The notes: a model not told the origin generated them from the letters alone. Shown: positions 21,022 to 30,954, numbered from the stretch's first letter. The stretch is 64,000 nucleotides of DNA from Erinaceus europaeus (GCF_950295315.1 NC_080172.1:115574989-115638988), one strand, 5' to 3'. Program-made: numbers and translations.

Positions 21022-21105
21022 ATCTAGGAAATGGGATCTAGGAAATGGGATCTAGGAAATGGGATCTAGGAAATGGGATCTAGGAAATGGGATCTAGGAA
21101 GTGAG
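21022..21105. repeat. 14-bp minisatellite, six units
   Basis: Unit ATCTAGGAAATGGG starting at 21022, 21036, 21050, 21064, 21078 and 21092. It lies in the SPATA21 intron about 140 bp from the exon at 21241. Confidence 0.95.
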
Positions 21106-21240
21106 ACTCGAGGGAAGATGACCAGGGATGTAGCCAGGGGACCTACGGGGAACAGGGCAGGAAAAAGAATCTGGCCAAGAGATGTCAGGGACAGTAGGAC
21201 ATGACTGCCATCTCCCGTGTCCTTTCTGGGATGCCCCTAC

Positions 21241-21662
21241 CGTGCCAGGCTCCTCTCATAGTTCTGCTGTAAGAATTCCATCCTTCTCCAGCTCATATCT
21301 GGGGAGGAGGCCGGGACGAGGGCCCCTATGGAGGCAGGAATAGGCCCAGGGGCCGGCGGCCGGACCCAGGATGGGGCTGTGGCAGGTGCTGAGTTGGGAG
21401 GTTTAGGCAGGCTTGGGGCTGAGTTGCCAGCCAGGGTAGAGGTGGGCATGGGGGTCAGGGTCCTGGGGGACTTCCGGTTCTGCAGGGCCCGGGCTTTAGT
21501 GGCCCTTCGAATCATGGCTTCCTCTTCTTCCACCTCCAGCAAGCACTTCATGAAGCCCTGGCAGGTGGTCTTAAGGCTCTGGGCCATGGTGGTTAGCGTG
21601 GGGGGCTGAGGCTGCTTCTGCACATCGTCCAGCGACCTCCACTCTTCAGAGTCCTTCACCAC
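21241..21662 (-). CDS. SPATA21: SPATA21 large coding exon (proline-rich)
   Basis: The acceptor is TGTCCTAG|GTGG and the donor is GGCACG|GTAGGG. It encodes about 140 residues. A conserved block CQGFMKCLLEVEEEE is followed by RRATKARAL, a Pro/Ala/Ser-rich spacer, and MSWRRMEFLQQNYERSLA(R). GFMKCLLEVEEEE and the KARAL region match SPATA21. It enters at phase 0 and exits with two bases of an Arg codon. Confidence 0.92.
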
Positions 21663-21794
21663 CTAGGACAGGATGGGACGGACAGGAAGCCGGGAGCCCC
21701 CCGGCCAGACTGTCCCCCCACGTTTCTCTTCCCTACTCTCCAAGGTCTATTCACAATGCTTCCCCTGCTCTCTGGCTTCTTAGAAAACACCTCC

Positions 21795-22030
21795 CAGCAC
21801 AGGTGGTGCAAGGACCGGCATAAGGATCCCGGTTCGAGCCCCCGGCTCCCCTCCTGTAGGGGAGTCGCTTCACAGGCGGTGAAGCAGGTCTGCAGGTGTC
21901 TATCTTCCCCCCCCCGTCTTCCCCTCCTCTCTCCATTTCTCTCTGTCCTATCCAACAATGTCGACATCAATAACAACTACAACAATAAAACAAGGGCAAC
22001 AAAAGGGAATAAATAAATATAATAATAAAA
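21795..22030 (+). mobile_element. SINE family A, 5'-truncated
   Basis: Starts within the head at CAGGTGGTGCAAGGACCGG; otherwise well preserved. Confidence 0.8.
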
Positions 22031-22035
22031 TTTTA

Positions 22036-22104
22036 AATGTTTATTATTGGATAGAGACAGAGAGAAATTGAGATGGAGGAGGGAGACAGAGAGGGATAGA
22101 GAGG
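22036..22104 (-). mobile_element. SINE family A2 tail fragment
   Basis: TTATTATTGGATAGAGACAG and GAGAAATTGAGATGG. Confidence 0.5.
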
Positions 22105-22315
22105 GGCCAGATGGTGACACACCTGGTTGAGCGCACCTGTTACAGTGCGCAAGGACCCGGGTTCAAGCACCTGGTCCCCACCTGCAGGGGGAAAGCTTTG
22201 CAAGTGGTGAAGCAGTGCTACAGGTATCTCTCTGTCTCTCTTCCTCTCTATCACCTCCTTCCCTCTCAATTTCTGGCTGTCTCTATCCAATAAATAAATA
22301 ATAAAAATAATAATA
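22105..22315 (+). mobile_element. SINE family A2
   Basis: Head GGGGCCAGATGGTGACACAC; tail CTATCCAATAAATAAAT. Confidence 0.85.
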
Positions 22316-22318
22316 AGG

Positions 22319-22590
22319 GGTGCCGCTGGTAGTGTACTCAGTACAAAACACAAGGACCCTCGCAAAGATCCCGGTTCAAGCCCTGGATCTCCACCTTCAG
22401 GGGGAAAGTTTCACTAGTGGTGAAACAGGTCTACAGGTGTCCAGGTGTCTTTCTGACTCTCTCCCTTTCTATTTCCCCCTCCCCTCTCAATTTCTCTCTG
22501 TCCTATTCTATAAAATGGAAAAAATGGTTGCCAGGAGCAGTGGATTCATAGTGCAATAAATAACCCTAGAGGCAGAAAAAAAAAAACACA
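22319..22590 (+). mobile_element. SINE family A2, long form, diverged head
   Basis: Carries CCAGGAGCAGTGGATTCATA and a duplicated CAGGTGTC. Confidence 0.7.
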
Positions 22591-22607
22591 TTGAGAGAGT
22601 GAGGAGA

Positions 22608-22802
22608 ACGGGAGTCGGGCAGTAGTGCACCGGATTAAGCGCACGCAGCTCAAAACAGTGAGGAATAGAGACAGAGAGACGCCTGCAGCCCTGCTTCACC
22701 ACACGTGGAGCTTTCCCCTGCAGGTGGGGACCAGGGGCTTGAACCTGGGTCCTTGAGCAGTGTAATGTGTGCGCTCAACCAGGTGCGCCACCACCTGGCC
22801 CC
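22608..22802. mobile_element. SINE A head (+) joined to an A2 copy (-)
   Basis: 22608-22660 is a + family A head (GGGAGTCGGGCAGTAGTG). 22661-22802 is a reversed A2 ending CCACCACCTGGCCCC. Confidence 0.65.
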
Positions 22803-22874
22803 GTATGATCTTCTGAGAAGAAACCTCTCCTGACATTAAGAACTCCTCTGACCACAATCCCTGTTCTCTGCTTG

Positions 22875-23037
22875 CTTGCTTATTTATTTAATATGACGCC
22901 AAAAAAGTTCCGTATCAGACCGAGAGTGAGACGCCAAAGCCAAAACACCACTCCAGTTACACGCAGTGCTGGGGCTTGAACCCTGGGTTCCACATTTGCA
23001 AAGCAGTCACTCTCTCTGCTGCGCCACTCCCGTGTGC
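22875..23037 (-). mobile_element. Old tRNA-derived SINE, diverged
   Basis: Reversed B-box-like GGGCTTGAACCCTGGG and a degenerate head near 23030. Confidence 0.45.
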
Positions 23038-23731
23038 GGTGGGACTCCCCAGTGTTTGCGAGAGGGAAGGGAATGACCCCCGCAGAAATGGAGACTGGGA
23101 GCAGAGGGAGTGCGTGATGAATTAGTGGAGGCGGGCACAGCACAGCACAGCAGTTGATGGACACAGACAACAGTTCACACAGCTCCCACGTCAGCATGAG
23201 AAGCAGTGCTGTCCTGTGACACCCCGAGTGAACAGGGGTGGGGGTGGTGGAGGGGTGCACATGGTCAGGGTGCAGCCAGGAGCCTCTGACGTCAGCTCCG
23301 CAAATAAGAACCAAAGCCTGTCGTTGAAACAGAGTTTCGCTCCAACTTGGCGAACTACTCAGGTGCAGGAAGAGGGGAAGTGAATTTTTGGGGTCCAGCT
23401 AAGGCTGGGGTTTGGCCAGTAAATACAGCAGCAGGAGGCCCAGGCAAATGAGGGTTGTGGATTAACAGGCTACCCAGTCAGACCCAAAAACTTAGCAGCT
23501 GGCAGAGCTGGGCTGGGGCTGCCGCAGCCTCCCGTGTCTCCAGGGGCTTCGAGTGGATGGAGGGCGAGTGGTCAGAAGAAATTCACACTGGTGTGCAAAA
23601 GCCATGGCTCGGGACCCATCACACTCTCCTGCCTCGCCTAGTTTGACTCCAAAGGCCATCCTGCGTCTCCCTCAACTCCTTCCCCTGCCTCCCCCTGCCT
23701 CCCCCCCCATTTCCATCACGACTCTACTTAC

Positions 23732-23780
23732 TGGTGGAGAAGCAGGTACTGGTGCTGGCTGAGGCTCCACAGGTTTACCC
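23732..23780 (-). CDS. SPATA21: SPATA21 short coding exon
   Basis: The acceptor is TTGTTCAG|GGGTA and the donor is CCACCA|GTAAGT, a near-consensus donor. Sixteen full codons read GKPVEPQPAPVPASPP, preceded by one base completing Gly. It joins in phase to VVKDSEEW of the next exon. The proline-rich character fits the SPATA21 N-terminal half. Confidence 0.8.
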
Positions 23781-23839
23781 CTGAACAAGGGAGAAATCCT
23801 CACAGTGGGGAAGGGGCTCATCTCAAGGCTTGACCTAGT

Positions 23840-24345
23840 ACCCACAATCTCTTAGTCTTCCCAGATACTCGAGACCAGCACCCAAGCCTCTCCCTCCTGA
23901 TAACCTCATCTCAGAGGGCCCCCTCATTCTCTTAGATCTCCATGCGGATAGGGGAAGATGGAAACAGGCTGGGGGATGGATCCACCTGCCGACACCCATG
24001 TCCAGAGCCCTGCCCCACTAGGGGAAGATAGAAATAGGCTGGAGGTATGGGTCTACCTGACAATGCCCATGTCTAGAGCCCTGCCCCATTAGGGGAAGAC
24101 AGAGACAGGCTGGGGGTGGGGATCCACCTGTCAACACCCATGTTCAGTGGAGAAGCAATGACAGAAACCAGACCTCCCACCTTCTGCTCCCCAGAAAGAA
24201 TTGGGGTCCATACTCCCAGAGGGGGAGACATGTCAGGGGAAGATGACCAGAGGACTCTGAACCCCAATTCCATCAGGACCCAGAGAGAAAAGAGGGAAAA
24301 AGGAAGGACATTTGGAAGTAGTAATAAGTGTAGGTGTGACTAGGA
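23840..24345 (+). mobile_element. L1 3' UTR fragment with internal triplication
   Basis: GTGGAGAAGCAATGACAGAA and CCTTCTGCTCCCCAG match the 3' UTR of the L1 at 51536. A 70/71-bp piece starting TAGGGGAAGA occurs at 23949, 24019 and 24090. Confidence 0.65.
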
Positions 24346-24382
24346 AAAGAACAGAAGGGGGGCTGGGCGGCAATAACCCTGG

Positions 24383-24419
<37 letters not shown>

Positions 24420-24439
24420 AGGCAAGACCATAGGGAAAA

Positions 24440-24563
24440 AAAAAAAGGCACTTAGGTCCCAGGCTCAATCTCCAGCTCTGTCATAAGCAGAGATGAGCAG
24501 TGCTCTGGTCTCTTGCTCCTTTCCCCTCTCTCTCTCTCTCTCTCTCATTAAAAAATAAATAAA
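24440..24563 (+). mobile_element. SINE family B, 5'-truncated
   Basis: GAGATGAGCAGTGCTCTGGT and a CT-rich tail. A (GA)n run lies just upstream at 24391-24420. Confidence 0.7.
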
Positions 24564-24565
24564 CG

Positions 24566-24712
24566 TGGTCCGGGAGGTGGCACAGTGATAAAGCTTTGGA
24601 CTCTCAAGCACGAGGTCCTGAGTTCGATCCCCAGCAGCACATGTGCCAGAGTGATGTCTGGTTCTTTCTCTCTCCTCCTGTCTTTCTCATAAATAAATAT
24701 AATCTTTACAAA
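24566..24712 (+). mobile_element. SINE family C
   Basis: GTGGTCCGGGAGGTGGCACA head and GAGTGATGTCTGGTTC. Confidence 0.85.
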
Positions 24713-24738
24713 ATAAACACATAAATAAATAACAAATA

Positions 24739-25049
24739 GGGTGCCGGCCAGGTGGTAAAGCACTGGATTAAGTGCCCACATCACCATGCACAGGGATCCA
24801 GGTTTGAGCCCTCGCTCCCCACCTGCAGGGGTGGAGTGGGGAGCTTCATGAGCAGTGAAGCAGGTCTGCAAGTGTCTGTCTGTCTCTCTTTCTCTCTATC
24901 CCCCATCCCTCTCAATTTCTCTGTTTCCTATCCAATAAAAAATAGAAGAAGAAAAAGGAAGGAAGGAAAAAAAGGCCGCTGGGAGCAGTAGATTCACAGT
25001 GCCAGCGCTGAGCCCCAGTGGTAACCCTGGTGGCAGAAAAAAAAAAAAG
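24739..25049 (+). mobile_element. SINE family A2, long form
   Basis: Body expanded by GGGGTGGAGTGGG; 3' block GGGAGCAGTAGATTCACAG. Confidence 0.75.
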
Positions 25050-25260
25050 GGAATAAGTAAATAAATTAAATCTCCTCATTGATAAAAGGAAAAAAAGAAA
25101 GAAAAAAGCCAAAAAAAAAGGAATAAGTAAATAAATTAAATCTCCTCATTGATAAAAGGAAAAAAAGAAAGAAAAAAGCCAAAAAAAGGGAATAAGTAAA
25201 TAAATTAAATCTCCTCATTGATAAAAGGAAAAAAAGAAAGAAAAAAGCCAAAAAAAAAAG
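25050..25260. repeat. 69/70-bp tandem repeat, three units
   Basis: Units start GAATAAGTAAATAAATTAAA at 25051, 25121 and 25190 and end in AAAAAGCC plus an A run of varying length. They are nearly identical apart from A-run length. Confidence 0.95.
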
Positions 25261-25264
25261 GAAT

Positions 25265-25553
25265 GGGGGGGTCAGATGGTAGCGCAGCGGGTTAAGCGCA
25301 CGTGGCACAAGCGCAAGGACCGGCGTAAGGATCCCGGTTCGAGCCCCCGGCTCCCCACCTGCAGGGTCGTCGCTTCACAGGCAGTGAAGCAGGTCTGCAG
25401 GTGTCTGTCTTTCTCTCCCCCTCTCTGTCTTCCCCTCCTCTCCATTTCTCTCTGTCCTATCCAACAACATCATTAACAACAATAATAAAACAACAAGGGC
25501 AACAAAGGGGAATAAATAAATAAATAATCTTTAAAAAAAAAAAAAAAGAAAAA
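25265..25553 (+). mobile_element. SINE family A
   Basis: GGGGTCAGATGGTAGCGCAG head, long A-rich tail. Confidence 0.85.
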
Positions 25554-25579
25554 AGGGATGGGTAGAAAGCATAATGGTC

Positions 25580-25795
25580 GAGGCCAAGTGGTGGCGCACC
25601 TGGTTAAGCACATACACTACAGTGCTCAAGGACCCAGGTTCGAGCCCCTGGTCCCCACCTGCAGGGGGAAAGCTTCACAAGTGGTGAAGCAGGGATGCAG
25701 GTGTCTCTCTGTCTCTGCCTTTCTATCACCCCCTTCCCTCTCAATTTCTGACTGTCTCTATGCAACAGATAAAGATTTAAAAATAATAGTAATAA
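25580..25795 (+). mobile_element. SINE family A2
   Basis: GGCCAAGTGGTGGCGCACCT head. Confidence 0.85.
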
Positions 25796-25798
25796 TAA

Positions 25799-25922
25799 CA
25801 GAAAGCATAATGGTCATCCAAACAAACTTTCAAGCCTGAGGCACTGAAAGTCCCAGGTTCAATCCCAGCACCACCACCAGCAGGAACTGAACAGTGCTCT
25901 GGTAAAAAAAATAAATAAACAA
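25799..25922 (+). mobile_element. SINE family B
   Basis: GCATAATGGTCATCCAAAC head; GAACTGAACAGTGCTCTGGT. Confidence 0.75.
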
Positions 25923-26065
25923 ACTATTTATGAGGAAGAGGAGGAAGAAAAGAATTTTGGTGTTAGAGCTAGTGCACAAATGCAGAAACTGAGATCCAAA
26001 CAGAACTGACTTGGACCCAACGTGTCACAGCAGGGAGGAGGCATTCCTTGTAGAATCACCCTCAC

Positions 26066-26360
26066 CCAGAACTCGGCAGGAGAGCGTCGGGGAGAGGGAC
26101 TGCGTGGGATCCTGGCGTGGGAAGTGAGCAGCAGTCGGCAGTTTCTTCCTTCTGAATTGCTGTGGGCGCTGGGGCCGTCACGTCCTGGGAACCGTTCTCA
26201 AGCTCTCCTGGCTCAGGCTCCGACGGTGTCTCCTGTGGCCTCATCTGTGGGGCACCTGTCTCCTTGGGGGCCCGGTCTCTCGGCTGCTGTCCACCGCAGT
26301 CCAAGGTGCAGCAAGGCTCTGTCAGCTGGACTACATCTGCCCCATTTTCTGCTTGGGGAC
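26066..26360 (-). CDS. SPATA21: SPATA21 coding exon (N-terminal half)
   Basis: The acceptor is TCCCACTCCAG|GTCC and the donor is TTCTGG|GTGAGG. It encodes about 97 acidic, Pro/Glu-rich residues, including PQAENGADVVQLTEPCCTLD and PQETPSEPEPGELENGSQDV. The exit phase fits the exon at 23732 (SSG|GKPVEP). I have no close memory of this segment in human SPATA21, so it may be an isoform-specific or fast-evolving exon. Confidence 0.65.
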
Positions 26361-26593
26361 CTGGAGTGGGATGACACGCCCGGCCCTGCCAAGGACAAGA
26401 AACCACGGCGAGGAGTCCGGCTGAACCGTGACACTGAGGGGCCGGCTGTCAGACACAGCTGGTCCAGATGCCTGAGTTCTCCTAACACACCCTGAAGACA
26501 GAGCGGGCTCCCTCCACACCTCCCTCCAATTTGAGAGATGAGAAAATCATACAGGAGGCTTGGCCCACTCAAAGACATTTTCTTTTTTTCTTT

Positions 26594-26737
26594 TTTTAAA
26601 GATTTTATTTATGAGAAAGATAGGAGGAGAGAAAGAACCAGATATCACACTGGAACATGTACCGCCGGAGACTGAACTCAGAACCTCATGCTTGAGAGTC
26701 TGATGTTTTATCTACCGCACCACTTCCTGAACATATA
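26594..26737 (-). mobile_element. SINE family C
   Basis: AAAGATTTTATTTATGAGAA on the left, CCACTTCCTGAAC head on the right. Confidence 0.75.
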
Positions 26738-26764
26738 TTTTCCTTTCTTTCTTTCTTTCTATAT

Positions 26765-26922
26765 ATTTTTAAAGATTTTATTTATTTATTAATAATGAGA
26801 AAGGAGAAGAGAGAGAAAGAGCCAGACATCACTCTGGTACACATGCTGCCTGGAATTAAACTTGAGACCATATGCTTGAGAGTCCAGTACTTTATCCATT
26901 GCGCCACCTCCCAGACCACTCA
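26765..26922 (-). mobile_element. SINE family C
   Basis: A second reversed C copy in tandem, head CCACCTCCCAGACCAC. Confidence 0.8.
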
Positions 26923-26987
26923 AAGTCACTTTCTTCCCTTTCTTTTTAAATACTTTTATTTATTTATTATTGAATAGAAACAGAGAT

Positions 26988-27106
26988 TGGGCAGGGAGGG
27001 ATACACAGCATAATGGTTATGCAAAGAGACTCTCATACCTGAGGCTCCAAAGTCCCAGGTTCAATCCCCTGTACCACCATCAGCCAAAGCTGAGCAGTGC
27101 TCTGGT
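26988..27106 (+). mobile_element. SINE family B
   Basis: GGGCAGGGAGGGATACACAG head, CTGAGCAGTGCTCTGGTT end. Confidence 0.8.
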
Positions 27107-27109
27107 TGA

Positions 27110-27160
<51 letters not shown>
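27107..27160. repeat. (GAAA)n microsatellite
   Basis: Thirteen GAAA units grown from the A-rich tail of the family B SINE. Confidence 0.95.
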
Positions 27161-27415
27161 GGAGTCGGGCTGTAGCGCAGCTGGTTAAGCACACGTGGTG
27201 CCAAAGCCCAAGGACCGGCATCAGGATCCCGGTTCCAGCCGCCGGCTCCCCACCTGCAGGTGAAGCAGGTCTGCAGGTGTCTGTCTTTCTCTCCCCCTCT
27301 CTGTCTTCCCCTCCTCTCTCCATTTCTCTCTGTCCTATCCAACAACAATGACATCAATAACTACAACAAGGGCAACAAAAGGGAATAAATAAATATATTT
27401 TTAAATTTTTTTAAA
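27161..27415 (+). mobile_element. SINE family A, internally deleted
   Basis: The GGGAGTCGCTTCACAGGCGG segment is missing: CACCTGCAGGTGAAGCAGG. Confidence 0.8.
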
Positions 27416-27422
27416 AAGAGAG

Positions 27423-27640
27423 GGGGCCAGGTGGTGGCGCACCTGGTTGAGTGCACATATTACAGTGCACAAGGATCCAGGTTCGAGCTCCTGGTCCCCA
27501 CCTGCAGGGGAAAAGGTTCATGAGTGGTGAAGCAGGGCTGCTGGTGTCTCTCTGTCCTCTCCCTCTCTATACCCCCTTCCCTCTCTCAATTTCCAGCTTT
27601 CTCTATCCAATATATAAATAAAGATGATAAAAAAAAATTT
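27423..27640 (+). mobile_element. SINE family A2
   Basis: GGGGCCAGGTGGTGGCGCAC head. Confidence 0.85.
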
Positions 27641-27694
27641 AAGAAAAGGAAAAGAAAAAGAGAGATTGAGAGGGGAAGGGGTGATAGAGAGGGG

Positions 27695-27825
27695 AAGAGA
27701 GGGCAGGGATAGACAGTGTAGTGGTTATTCAAAGAGACTCTCATGCCTGAGGCTCTGAAGTCTAAGGTTCAGTCCCCTACACCACCATAAGCCAGTGCTC
27801 AAGAGAAAAAAAAAAAAAAAAAAAA
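27695..27825 (+). mobile_element. SINE family B, 3'-shortened
   Basis: ACTCTCATGCCTGAGGCTCT, then AAGCCAGTGCTCAAGAG and an A run. Confidence 0.75.
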
Positions 27826-27976
27826 GAGGGAAAGAGACCGAGAGGTATTTGCAGCCCTGCTTCCTGCTTCACCACTCGTGAAGCTTTCCCCCTGCAGATG
27901 GGGACCAGGGGCTTGAACCTGGGTCCTTATGAACTATAATGTAAGTGCTTAACCAGGTGTACCACCACCTGCTCCC
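27826..27976 (-). mobile_element. SINE family A2
   Basis: GGGGACCAGGGGCTTGAACC and head CCACCACCTGCTCCC. Confidence 0.8.
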
Positions 27977-28019
27977 TTCAAAGTCATTTTCTATATAATT
28001 TTGTAAAGGTAAAATGAAA

Positions 28020-28332
28020 GGGGGGCCAGACGGTAGCGCAGCAGGTTAAGCGCACATGGTGCAAAGCTCAAGGACCGGCGTGAGGATCCCGGTTCGAGCC
28101 CCTGGCTCCCCACCTGCAGGGGAGTCGCTTCATAAGTGGTGAAGCAGGTCTGCAGGTGTCTATGTTTCTCTCCCCGGCCCCCTGTCTTTCCCATTCCTCT
28201 TGATTTCTCTCTGTCCTATTCAACAATAATAACTACAACAACAACAACAGCAAGGGCAACAAAATAGGAAAAAATGGCCTCCAGGAGCAGTGGATTCATA
28301 ATGCAGACACTGATAGCCCTGGAGGGAAGAAA
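28020..28332 (+). mobile_element. SINE family A, long form
   Basis: Head GGGGCCAGACGGTAGCGCAG; 3' block CCAGGAGCAGTGGATTCATA. Confidence 0.85.
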
Positions 28333-28505
28333 AGAAGAAAATCTGGAGAATGTGAGGAGAGAGATTCCTCTTTTAATAAGACTTCCCAGGTCCCAGGGAG
28401 TGGCTGGGGATATGGCTTAGCAAGCAGAATACCATGGTACAAATTCAACAGGAGAAGGGCCCAAGCTGTCTCTCAGTTCACAGCACACATGAAGACCCAT
28501 GTGGC

Positions 28506-28676
28506 CATGGCCTGGGAGGTAGTGCAGTGGGTTGAGTGCTGGACTCTCAATCACGAGCTTCTTTCCAAGTTTGATCCCCAGTAGCGCATGAGCCAGAGTG
28601 ATCCCCTGGTTCGTTTTCTCTCTCTGTCTCTCTCTCTCCCTCTCCTCTTATGTTTCTCAATAATAAATAAAATATT
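28506..28676 (+). mobile_element. SINE family C
   Basis: GGCCTGGGAGGTAGTGCAGT head. Confidence 0.75.
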
Positions 28677-28678
28677 TG

Positions 28679-28960
28679 GGGAGTCGGGCGTTAGCACAGC
28701 GGGTTAAGCACACGTGGCGTGAAGCGCAAGGACAGGCTTAAGGAAGCAAGTTCGAGCCCCCGCTCCCCACCTGCAGGGGAGTCGCTTCACAGGCGGTGAA
28801 GCAGGTCTGCAGGTGTCTTTCTCTCCCCCTCTCTTGTCTTCCTCTCCTTTCTCCATTTCTCTCTGCCCTATCCAACAACAATAACAATAATAACTACAAC
28901 AATAAAACAAGCACAACAAAAGGGAATAAAAAATAAAATATTTTTAAAATAAATAAAATA
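28679..28960 (+). mobile_element. SINE family A
   Basis: GGGAGTCGGGCGTTAGCACA head. Confidence 0.85.
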
Positions 28961-29111
28961 TTTGGAGAAAAAAAAAAGGAGCTGGAATTTCTTAGTGACC
29001 CACAAAGATCTGACATGACCCCAGGGCACAGGGAGGCATGGACATATGTCCATCAGGATGGGGACCCCGGGAGCTCTTCCAACTTCCCCGTGCGCACACC
29101 ATTCCAGCCCT

Positions 29112-29157
29112 CCAGCCCCAGCCCCAGCCCCAGCCCCAGCCCCAGCCCCAGCCCCAG
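29112..29157. repeat. (CAGCCC)n hexanucleotide
   Basis: Seven to eight units, at or just beyond the 3' end of a candidate SPATA21 exon. Read through on the minus strand it would encode Gly-Leu dipeptides. Confidence 0.9.
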
Positions 29158-29166
29158 GAAAACCAC

Positions 29167-29386
29167 CTCGAAGCTCTCAGTGGCTTGCGCCTCCAGGGTC
29201 CTTGGGCTCTGTGGGCTCCCCAGCTGGTCCTCAGCCTCCTCCTCCACACCCTGGTTCTGCAGCCTTTTGTTAGCTGCAGGTGCACCGGTGGGCAAAGCCG
29301 CGGGGTCACTTCCTGCGCTGGTCTGATCCAGCCCTGTTTGAAGCTCCCTGGGTCCTTTCGGGGGGGGGCAGGATGACTTCTTCTTC
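29167..29386 (-). CDS. SPATA21: Candidate SPATA21 N-terminal exon
   Basis: The acceptor is ATTCCCCCAG|GAAG and the possible donor is TTCGAG|GTGGTT. The best frame reads KKKSSCPPPKGPRELQTGLD, QTSAGSDPAALPTGAPAANK, RLQNQGVEEEAEDQLGSPQS, PRTLEAQATESFE. The splice phases do not chain directly to the exon at 26360, so another exon or a different donor is needed. An eight-base C run could also hide an indel. Confidence 0.45.
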
Positions 29387-29454
29387 CTGGGGGAATAGAC
29401 ACAGGGACACGTCAGCTTCCAGAGGGAGCACAGTTTTTTATATATGTATGTTGG

Positions 29455-29560
29455 GTTTTTTTTTTTGGTTTTTTTTTTTTTGCCCTCATGGTTATCCCTG
29501 GGGCTCAGTGCTAGCACCATGAATCCATGGCTCCTGGAGAACATTTATTCATTCCTTTTT
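29455..29560 (-). mobile_element. SINE long-form 3' block fragment
   Basis: T run and reversed GGTTATCCCTGGGGCTCAG block. Confidence 0.6.
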
Positions 29561-29561
29561 T

Positions 29562-29819
29562 AAAAATATATATTTATTTCCTTTTGTTGCCCTTGCTTTA
29601 TTGTAGTTATTATTGTTGTTGTTGGATAGTACAGAGAGAAATGCAGAGAGGGGAAGACAGAGAGGGGGAGAGAAAGATAGACACCTGCAGACCTGCTTCA
29701 CCGTATGTGAAGAGACTCCCCCTGCAGGTTGGGACCGGGGGCTCGAACTGGGATCTTTAATCCAGTCCTTGCACTTTGCGCCACCTGCGCTTTACCCGCT
29801 GCACTACTGCACAACTCCC
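29562..29819 (-). mobile_element. SINE family A
   Basis: Reversed copy ending CTACTGCACAACTCCC. Confidence 0.8.
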
Positions 29820-29820
29820 T

Positions 29821-30129
29821 CCTTTTTTTTTTTTTTTTTTTTACCTCTAAGGTTATGACTGGGACTCAGTGCCTACACTACGAATCTACTGCTCCTGGTG
29901 GCTATTTTTTTTTTTTGTCCATTTTTTAATTGGATAGGACAGAGAGATATTGAGAGGGGAGGGGAAGGTATAGAAGGGGAGAGAAAGACAGACACCCACA
30001 GACCTGCTTCACTGCTCATGAAGCTTCGCTCTGCAGGAGGGGAGCAGGGGCTCGAACCTGGATCTTTGCGGGGGTCCTTGTTCTTAATACTATGTGCGCT
30101 TAACCAGGTGCACCACTGTCCAGCCCCCA
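29821..30129 (-). mobile_element. SINE family A2-like, long form
   Basis: Ends 20 bp from the candidate SPATA21 exon at 30151. Confidence 0.8.
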
Positions 30130-30150
30130 GTTTTACATTCTTATACTTAC

Positions 30151-30207
30151 TCGTTCTCTCAAAGCATTTGCACAGGGTTAAGCACACCTCAGGGGCATAT
30201 TTAACAT
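30151..30207 (-). CDS. SPATA21: Candidate SPATA21 N-terminal exon
   Basis: A strong pyrimidine tract and acceptor (TTTCTCTCCCAG|ATGTT) and a consensus donor (ACGA|GTAAGT) enclose one open frame: (x)VKYAPEVCLTLCKCFERT. It lies on the SPATA21 strand between its first exon and the chained exons, but its phases do not fit the nearest exons as I read them. Confidence 0.4.
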
Positions 30208-30390
30208 CTGGGAGAGAAATAGGAAGGCCTCATTTGTCTTATGTGTCAGTGTTGACAGGAGTAAGGTATAATAATTTTATCCTTATTTCCTGTTGTCTAG
30301 AAAGGGTGGAGCGAACTGGGATTCAGAGAGGCTAGAGTCCAGGGTCATTAGCGAGTTGACAGCTCAGAACTTGATGATGTCTGAGCTCAC

Positions 30391-30424
30391 TTTAACATTC
30401 TGGAGTACTTCCTCCAGGCTCATC
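30391..30424 (-). CDS. SPATA21: Candidate short SPATA21 exon, frame uncertain
   Basis: The acceptor is TTTCCTTAG|GATG and the donor is TTAAA|GTGAGC. One frame reads MSLEEVLQNVK. Entered at phase 0 from the first exon it instead meets TAA three bases before its end. It is either a different isoform start, an exon with a lineage-specific change, or a chance splice pair. Confidence 0.3.
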
Positions 30425-30451
30425 CTAAGGAAATAGGTAGATTATTGAGAG

Positions 30452-30728
30452 AGGGGAGTTGGACGGTGGCGCAGCGGGTTAAGCGCACATGGGACAAAGC
30501 GCAAGGACTGGCGTCAGGATCCCGGTTTGAGCCCCCGGCTCCCCACCTGCAGGGGAGTCTCTTCACAGGCGGTGAAGCAGGTCTGCAGGTGTCTGTCTTT
30601 CTCTCCCCCTCTCTGTCTTCTCCTCCCCTCTCCATTTCTCTCTGTCCTAACAACGACGACATCAATAACAACAACACTGTTAAAAACAAGGGCAACAAAA
30701 GGGAAAAATAAATAAATAAATAAATAAA
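30452..30728 (+). mobile_element. SINE family A
   Basis: GGAGTTGGACGGTGGCGCAG head. Confidence 0.85.
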
Positions 30729-30800
30729 AGATTATTGAGAGAGAGAGAGAACCAGAGGACCACTCTGGTATACTGAACCCACTGTACTACCTCCCAGGCC
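30729..30800 (-). mobile_element. SINE family C fragment
   Basis: GAACCAGAGGACCACTCTGG and CTACCTCCCAGGCCAC. Confidence 0.6.
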
Positions 30801-30954
30801 ACATCCCTACACCCATATCTAAGTGATTTAATTATCATCTTCAAATAATCACATAACTTTTCATAGTTATAATTGTGTTGCATATGTGATTCTATAATTT
30901 CTGTCCAATTAATACTATATATTTTTTTCTCATGCCAAATATCCTCCATAAATA

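Noticed and set aside
28380..28500. Possible further SPATA21 exon or family D SINE
   Set aside because: Only weak resemblance to a SINE head, and no convincing splice-site pair with an open frame.
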